Part shown: positions 57,436-64,000 of the stretch, piece after piece
Layout: each line of letters opens with the position of its first letter
Position numbering within the stretch: the stretch's first letter is position 1
From: Apoderus coryli
Lineage: Eukaryota; Arthropoda; Insecta; Coleoptera; Attelabidae
Direction of reading: 5' to 3'
Length of the DNA: 64,000 nucleotides
Assembly: GCA_911728435.2 (NCBI GenBank)
Contig: OU452201.1
Coordinates: 8,122,001 to 8,186,000 of the forward strand
The notes under the pieces: generated by a model
Database searches by the model: none
Seen by the model: only the letters and a program-made list of their open reading frames with translations
Told to the model about the DNA's origin: nothing
Translations under genes and position numbers: made by a program

Positions 57436-58365
57436 ATCGCTTGAAATAGAACACTGTCTTCAAGATAAGAATGGGATAGCATTGGAATCTTGAAAACGGT
57501 AGGAGTTACAATGTCTGTTAAATTAGAGAAAAGTTGTACAATTTAAACATCTTTTTAATGGTGTTTTCAAAAGTTATCTAGCTTTAGTCGTTTTCGAGAA
57601 GCCGATTTTAGTTTTTATTTATTTCTGACATTATTGTTACCTTTTGGTTTGGTTTTTTTAAATACGGCCCTGGATTATGGTTTAAACAAGTTTTAAGTGA
57701 TTTTAGCTGTTATTTAAAATTATTCATGAAAAATCGCCATAGTTTGGCACTTATTTTGCGTAATACATTTATCTGAGAGAGGCGTTTTTTTAATAACTTC
57801 AAAAAGCACAACAAATTCAACTAAATTTCTTTACCTTTAGACTCAAATAGATTGTCAAATAATAATAAAAAATTGCCAGTTACGACGAACGAATATTTTT
57901 GCAACGCCTACTACTCTGCATTCAGTCAGTTAAGTGCAAAACTATGGTGATTTTTCTTGAATAATTTTAATTAACACCTAAAAACACTGAAAATTTATTT
58001 AAACCATTACATCCATTCTTGAATTGAAAATGGCTTTAAATTTAAGAATAAAAAACCAATTTGATGATGGCTTTTCAAAAACGAAACGTCGTAGTGAAAA
58101 TTTGTAAACACTATCTTTTTTCCTCAAAAAGAAACATTGAGAAAGTGCTTTTAATTTTTTTATATCTGTAAAAATAATGACATAAATAAATGAAAACGAA
58201 AATCGCAAAAAATTGGTTTTTAAAAAATTCTAGAAAACGACTAAAGTTAGTTTAATTTTGAACGCACCATTTAAAAGGTGTTTAAATTGTACAACTTTCT
58301 TCTATTTTAACCGTTTCCAAGATTCAAATGCTATCACATTCTTATCCTGAACACAGGTATATTTT
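57436..58365. mobile_element. Foldback-like element with long imperfect inverted arms
   Basis: The left arm (about 57440-57760) matches the reverse complement of the right arm (about 57930-58365). Shared blocks are GATAAGAATG-GATAGCATT, AGTTGTACAATTTAAACA, TTTAGTCGTTTTC and AAAAATC-CCATAGTTT-GCACTTA. The central spacer is about 170 bases. It is non-coding. Such long hairpins occur in foldback transposons and also arise from inverted duplication. Confidence 0.7.
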
Positions 58366-60015
58366 CGGCAACGACAATTTTAATTTTCGTCCATTGTATA
58401 CATATAGAGTGCCTAGTCGTTATCTGAAGTAGACACCATTTCCGAGAAAAACACTTCGAGTTTTTTTTTGAAGGGGGAACTTCAAAACCATTGTTGGCTG
58501 AATTTTGTATTCCACCCGTTCACCACCAAAACTTTGCCAAAAATCTTTATTGTACGTCCCAAAGTCATTTTTTTCCGTCATTAATAATTATTACGAACTA
58601 CAGCAATTTCTAGCTATAGCATGTTTTGGCTAAGGCTGTACTTTGTATTGTTGATATATATAACGGCACACCAGAGCACGTATTCTAATCCGAACAACAT
58701 AAATGAAGTTTTACTAGAGTTTGATTCCGAAATCCCGAGTTTAACCACATAAATAATCATAATACTAAATTTCCAGCGCGCTAACAAAATTCCTCGTATA
58801 AATTTAATAAATAATTTTGCAAAACAACTAACAGAGAAGCCCCATTATTATAACAGCTTGTTTTATATAGCTTTATTTTAATTTAATTATGTACATAGTT
58901 ACCACAGATCGATTTTACATATTATATATGTTTTAAATTCTAACTTTACAGCTTTTAGAGTTGTACCTATAACTACAGCAGAATTCACAATTTGGTTCAG
59001 TTTTGATTAGGTACCAACCCATAAAATTATTTTCGAATTATTATGTACAGATTTGAAATTGGTTTGAGTTTCTTTTACATTCAAGATTGCGCGAGTGGGT
59101 ATAGATAGTACTTAAATTTAATACAGACCCGTGCGATAATTTAGAGCGTATCGGGGTTTTTTCAAAAACAAAAAGAAAATTGTCTTCATCATATCTCATA
59201 TCATAAGCTGTTGAATTATCTTTTATTTATTTCGAAACTACTCCAAGCCATTGAAGTGAATGTGCCTAGTTATAAGTGATTGTGTATAGTCTGACCATTT
59301 TTAAAGACAAATATATAGAGAAAAGCTTGTCCCGAAAACAAAGTATATTGATAAACGGTAAAGAATCAAGCCAGAAATGTAAATATTAAATTACAGAAAA
59401 CCCTGATGTGTAGCGAAACGCCCGGCTAAAGCTTCGCTAACGACCGGAATTCTTGGTGGAGTTCTCAGTAGAATAAATAAAGCTACTTTAGTAATGTTTA
59501 ACCAAAACAGTTTATTGACTTAACCAATCTAAAAACAAAACCCCGATATCAGGAATAACACTAAACTGAATTTGTCTTGTACGCTAGTAATAGAACTTAT
59601 AGGGTTTTAATTATAAAATAATAAGTACAAAAAATATTAATATAGTAAACATATAGGTACACCAAATTAATGATATCGCAAATATCTGGGCCAAACACTT
59701 ACCTAAATGTAGGTAATATCCTTACAACCCAAAACACTTAATCGGTTTTCTCAAATAAACCGTGTATCTATAATAACACTACAAATACAGTAAACAACAA
59801 GCTAATGAAATAATACTTATTCAAAGATGCTGCATACCATTAAATGAAATTCAGTAAATCGGTCTTAAATGCCGAACCAAAAATAGGTACTCTACCTCGC
59901 GCGTATCAGATTTACTTTTACCCAAAAAAACCCTATACAGATAAATAGAATTTGTAGAAATACCGGGTGGACAACCATAGAAAAATAAACCCAGATATAA
60001 TTATCGCCTTGCTAC
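58366..60015. other. AT-rich non-coding stretch
   Basis: No supported gene or element ends. Confidence 0.35.
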
Positions 60016-60027
60016 TGATGTCATGGT

Positions 60028-60391
60028 TTGAATGCCCAATTTACGCCCCAATTAGGTCGGCACAACCCGCGGTATCATCCCTTGATGACTTGGTTAGTGC
60101 CCTAAATCGTATTAATCTGTGGTTAGCCAAACGGATCTGCTCGTTTTTTGTGGATATCCTTAAATTATGGTCATTTATTATGAACGAGTAGGAATTTTGT
60201 TTGTTTGTAGTTGTAGTTTGTTTTTGTTCTCTTTTTAGTTTTCATATTATTATTGAATTGTTTTTTTTTTCTTTGTGTTACTTTTCTTTTGTTTATATAT
60301 TTGTTAATTGGATAGGATGATGTATCAAACCGAGCTCATTGTTGGAAAACTGTATGTTTTGGGAACAATAAAGTTGATTTGATTTGATTTT
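60028..60391 (+). mobile_element. 5'-truncated LINE 3' end with a 12-bp target duplication
   Basis: The insert is bracketed by TGATGTCATGGT at 60016-60027 and 60392-60403, a clear target-site duplication. It ends AACAATAAAG then TTGATTTGATTTGATTT, a polyadenylation-like signal and short-period tail. The first part continues an open frame to a stop near 60191, perhaps the tail of ORF2 (PAVSSLDDLVSALNRINLWL). Only 364 bases were copied. Confidence 0.8.
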
Positions 60392-60921
60392 TGATGTCAT
60401 GGTGAAGATGTGCCAAATACATTAATTTAAGAAATGGTATCACTAATTAGCTGCACAGAAAAAATATACACCTTCGGAAATTTTGTTGATCCGAGAACCT
60501 CGACGAGAACACCTTAAATTTGGCTGTTGACAAGATGATTTTAAGTATCATGTACCACTTTCGTACCATTAGATCCTTAATCCAACAAATGCAAATCCAA
60601 TTCAGTTGGTATTCTATTTTTCACTCAATTTTACTAACCATCAATTTTATTTATTATGTAATAAATGAATAAAAATGAAATAACAAAAGACGTGAACTTT
60701 AGTGTAGTCTCATCTTGTTTTGATTTTCGAGACAAAATGTTGCCGAGATGGGACAAATCGACGTCAAAAACGAGATATGTCTTATATATCCGACTGATAT
60801 AAAAGTAACAATTTAAGTTATTTTTAAATTTTATGAATTATATTTATTCCAATGTTTTGAAATTAAAAACCATTATTTTAAGCTATTTAGACTATAAATC
60901 CGAATTAAAGTAATACTTACC

Positions 60922-60979
60922 CCATAATCGAATTCGGCAAATAATTTTGGTTGTCAATTACTGTTGTTGAGAACTTACC
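60922..60979 (-). other. Possible small exon between splice-like sites
   Basis: On the minus strand a TTTTTGTTTCAG acceptor-like site is followed by 58 bases open in one frame (KFSTTVIDNQNYLPNSI) and a strong GTAAGTAT donor. However CAG-GTAAGT at the upper edge could itself be a donor, and the phase does not fit directly onto the cadherin exon at 419-525. Weak. Confidence 0.2.
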
Positions 60980-61031
60980 TGAAACAAAAATACAAAATTA
61001 ATAGATAAAACAATAGGTACATATTTGTAAA

Positions 61032-62158
61032 TCAAGAAAAATAATACACATTGTGAGTTTGGTCAGTTTTCATGTTTTTCACCACATTAGCAGCACTACC
61101 CAAAGTAGCACTTTTTGACTGGAGTTCTTCCGACAAAATATTAAGTGTGGAAAGTAGCTCTTCTATAATATCAAATGAACAATCAAAGTTGCATGTCTCA
61201 TACATATACGATAATATTACAATCGCTACAATAGCTTGTACATTTCGCCTTTGATCATATATGTCTTGTTGAAGTAAAACCACAGCATTAATAAGTACAG
61301 CATTCCGACTCCACGTTGGCACTTTGAAATAAACTGTGACGTATACTGCCGCCATTTTGGGTTACAAGTCAGGTCCTGATTAAGAATAATTATAGTTTTC
61401 GGTTTCTGACCACAGTACTGTATTTTTATTTTTGTAAAAATATTTAAGTACATAATAATATCGCTGTCAATTTCAGAAATATTTGTGGTGTGTCATAGGG
61501 ATTGAAAACAGCCTTGAGTGGTGGTATCAGTTAAATGTTGACATGATTGGGTGATTTTTAATAATATTAATAATAATAAACACAACAATAATACAGAGAT
61601 AGCATGATAACGCAATCTATCATGCTATCTCGCCACGAGACAACTTGTGTTTATGTTTTACTTTCATTTAGTTTAAAAACATATTAGATACTGCCATTTC
61701 GTAATATAAATTTTACGGTTATACAAATAGTTGTTATAAACGTAAAATTATGTAATATTCATCTTTATTTTTACTTATTGCTCATCTAACAGGGTCTGTG
61801 GGGAAGCGAAAAAAATGTTTAAGCAAGTGTACCGCTTATTGGGACAACATTTTGCAGCACACACATGTCCTCCCTGATTGTTCATTGTATTAATCATAAG
61901 ATACGGTAATAAAAATAAAATCCTTTTAATTCTCACGAACACCATACCATAAACACAGAATTAGATTACAAACACAATATTTATTTATCTCGTACACGCC
62001 GAACTATAAGTATATTGAACACAAGAGTGAACGGTATCTATCTACGTCTATGCGATTATTGTGACGTTTTAACCCATAATGGCGGCATGCGCGACGTTAT
62101 GCGCAGGACGGCTCGCAAGCGGAAAGTCAGAGTACTGTATTATTTATTATACTGTGAC
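61032..62158 (-). mobile_element. P-like (THAP) transposon relic, copy 2
   Basis: Inverted relative to copy 1 (10703-12175). The THAP exon part is at 61784-61886 (minus) but has lost a base after YTC and its donor reads ATGAG, so it is broken. The 650-bp block present in copy 1 at 11250-11900 is absent; a 36-bp hairpin (61596-61631) sits at that junction. At the other end an open minus frame (61032-61355) reads MAAVYVTVYFKVPTWSRNAV, then IIEELLSTLNILSEELQSKS; copy 1 has only its first codons. The function of this frame is unknown. Confidence 0.65.
61596..61631. repeat. 14-bp hairpin in P-like copy 2
   Basis: GAGATAGCATGATA, 8-base loop, TATCATGCTATCTC, perfect arms. It lies exactly where copy 1 has its extra 650 bp. 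Confidence 0.85.
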
Positions 62159-62611
62159 ATAAGCAGGTAAGATATACTAAGGTTAAAGTACCTATAAAAA
62201 AATAAAATATGAAAAAAACTATTGAAAAGATTTTGTTCTTGCTTTGGCTTGAACAAAAACATCTACAAAATCATCAAAGCTAATACCGCCTAGATGATTA
62301 CTCTCGATGCACATTATTGCCAAAGCATTCAATTTATTGTGGGATAAGGTCGATCTGCAGTAGGTTTTGACCCTCTATAGTACCTATCGAAAATGACCTT
62401 TCTCCCGTACAGTTGGTAACCGCCTTACAAGCGACAATTCTCAACAAAAATGTTAAATGGGAAAAAAAAAGTAGATTGTACATAATTTATAGATACAGTT
62501 TTATTTGAAGAAACTAGGTAATTACTTATAACGCACATGGGACTATCATTAATGAAATTAAATGAAATAAAGCTACGCAGGAGACAAAAAATCTGGGCTT
62601 CTGCGATAATA

Positions 62612-62800
62612 CACCACTGCCCAAAGTGGCACTTTTTGACTGGAGTGGTTCCGACAAAATATTAAGTGTGGAAAGTAGCTCTTCTATAATATCAAATGAA
62701 CAAACAAAGTTGCATGTCTCATAAATATACGATAATATTACAATATCTTGTTCATTTCGCTTTTCATCATCTATGTCTTGTTAAAGTAAACCCGTGGCAC
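62612..62800 (-). repeat. Second fragment of the P-like copy 2 tail
   Basis: A direct repeat of 61094-61285. Shared phrases include GTGGAAAGTAGCTCTTCTAT and AAGTTGCATGTCTCATA. Indels break the reading frame seen at 61032-61355. Confidence 0.8.
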
Positions 62801-63811
62801 AACTTCAAATCTTGACAACCACTTTCGTGGCGTATAGTTCATTTTATTGTTGACTCCACACTATGCAGTGCAACGGTTTTATCTTTGCACATAAAATGAA
62901 TTTAAAGTTCCGCCACTGGCATTTACCTTTAAAACACCCGTAGATTAATAAGACTCAAATGATAATTCAATGGTATTTTCAATTAAATTTTCGAAATTTT
63001 AACTAATTATTCTCATATAACAGAAACAGCATAATTTTCTGGTAATTATGCAATTATTATTTGTAATATAAATTATTCCAACTTCAAATCCTGTCTAATT
63101 TAACAAAACTCTTTCTAGCCATCATACTATTACAATTTATGGAATACTATTTGGGAAAATTTAATATAAAGCTCTGCTGAATTAATTGCCCAACGTTTGC
63201 CCAACTATAATTCATCCGACTCTAAATGACTTTCTAGTAGATAGAAATCTTTTTTAATCAATTTTTCATACAACATGCAATTTTTAGTCCACGGCCACTT
63301 TATTGGGCTTTTAACATTTAACCGCAATTTAAATATACGAGGTTAACGATTACACAGGCCAACAAAATGAAAAAAAAAATTTGGTGCCAGAAATCTAACA
63401 TCTGATTTTAGATGTTTTTAATGTGCTGATTCCAAAAATGCCACCAGATTTTTTCTATCAGCTCTAGTTTTTGAGATACACGTTACAGGTTAAATGATAT
63501 ATTTTTTTCTGATAAAGGACAACAAATAAAGAGATAAATATGTACTTAATCGTCAAAATAGGAATTTCCCAGAATCTAATTAGCCAAATGGATACCTGGA
63601 ATTGTCCCTGACCCAATGTTCCTATACTAGGAACTACTCAATACAATGCTCTTACTTACTTTTATACCTGTAATTGCCTATGACCCGATCCTTCTATACC
63701 TGCTTGGCTGTACTTGATTTAGTATATTACTGAGTTTTCCCAAGTAAAGTTGTGCTATCATTTTGTGTAAATTTTGGTCGTTTTGTAGTATCAAGACACT
63801 AAACTGAAACA
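62801..63811. other. Non-coding stretch upstream of the last gene
   Basis: AT-rich. GATTACACAGGCCAACAAAA at about 63350 followed by a purine/pyrimidine-rich segment may be a transposon end, but no partner lies in the window. Confidence 0.35.
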
Positions 63812-64000
63812 ATGGCATCCACAAGCAGACGTACCTGTGCAAATCATCCCGATGTTTTTTGTTATGTGTGTGGTGAATACACTTTGAAAGAGAGCAGAAA
63901 AAGGATTTCTGACTTTGTGAAAAGAGCTTATCTTGCCTATTTTGGCGTTCATTTAGGAGATCAAGATAAATCTTGGGCCCCACATTTCATATGTAAAACA
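63812..64000 (+). CDS. Start of a Cys-containing protein of unknown function (partial, runs off the window)
   Basis: The ATG at 63812 (context GAAACAATGG) opens 63 codons without a stop to the window end. The peptide has CANHPDVFCYVCGEYTL with a CxxC pair, then KRISDFVKRAYLAYFG, HLGDQDKSWAPHFICKT. From memory, this CYxCGEYTL...AYFGxxLGDQDKxWAPHxxCxTC pattern belongs to a multi-copy protein family common in insects and cnidarians, often linked to mobile elements, with no established function. The Cys pairs suggest metal binding. Codon use is less AT-rich than the surroundings, which supports real coding. Confidence 0.75.
   Translation, partial: MASTSRRTCANHPDVFCYVCGEYTLKESRKRISDFVKRAYLAYFGVHLGDQDKSWAPHFICKT

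Noticed and set aside
58056..58092. Second hammerhead ribozyme (TGATGATGG...CGAAACGTCG)
   Set aside because: The first core base is T instead of C, stem I has no pairing flank, and stem II is poor. At best a worn relic.
60922..60979. Second cadherin exon
   Set aside because: Splice-like sites are present but the phase does not match the exon at 419-525 and the peptide lacks cadherin motifs. Kept only as a weak possible exon.

Overview
The window looks like AT-rich DNA from an animal nucleus, most likely an insect. It has short introns of about 58 bp with GT/AG borders, one recognisable exon of a cadherin gene, and a dense, diverse load of transposable elements: mariner, rosa-like DD41D, Tc1, pogo, THAP/P-like, LINEs, a tRNA-derived SINE and a Penelope-type hammerhead ribozyme. 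No bacterial operon, rRNA, functional tRNA or CRISPR array was seen. I cannot name the species.

Layout. Positions 1-243 hold a LINE reverse transcriptase fragment, next to a well-supported minus-strand exon (419-525) of a Fat-like cadherin. No second cadherin exon was recognised, so much of the window is probably one very long intron, or intron plus intergenic DNA. Positions 2-13 kb carry scattered repeats: two copies of a palindrome-bearing element, a hammerhead ribozyme, MITEs, a SINE, and a THAP exon inside a P-like element. At 14.0-15.4 kb is a complete mariner with an intact transposase. At 21.5-23.2 kb is a spliced tyrosine recombinase gene with one internal stop, lying between two palindromes. 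At 24.3-26.2 kb is a DD41D transposon with 279-bp inverted repeats and an intact transposase. At 26.6-27.8 kb is a 5'-truncated LINE. At 33.4-35.8 kb and 44.1-45.5 kb are two inverted copies of one DNA transposon (called X here). One X copy is nested in another element; the other carries an insertion of the palindrome element. A decayed Tc1 lies at 39.9-40.6 kb. At 49.6-52.3 kb is a complete pogo-like element with a spliced DDE/PHD-finger transposase. From 53 to 62 kb are deletion derivatives, a foldback element, a LINE tail with a clear target duplication, and the second P-like copy. The window ends inside an open coding sequence (63812 onward) of a Cys-containing family of unknown function.

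Most interesting. A family of small elements (about 3.5 kb and 34.9 kb, plus a fragment at 2.1 kb) shares one plan: a TTTTTCTACGACTG end, an internal palindrome, an inverted copy of the end motif, then a large terminal palindrome ending in ACTATT. The interior lies in opposite orientations in the two copies relative to the terminal palindrome. The tyrosine recombinase region at 21.5-23.2 kb has the same plan and similar end motifs, so it is a candidate autonomous relative. Because one X copy lacks the insertion, an empty site can be read directly. This would be a tyrosine-recombinase DNA element with palindromic ends and an invertible interior. That is an inference, and comparison of copies across the genome would test it.
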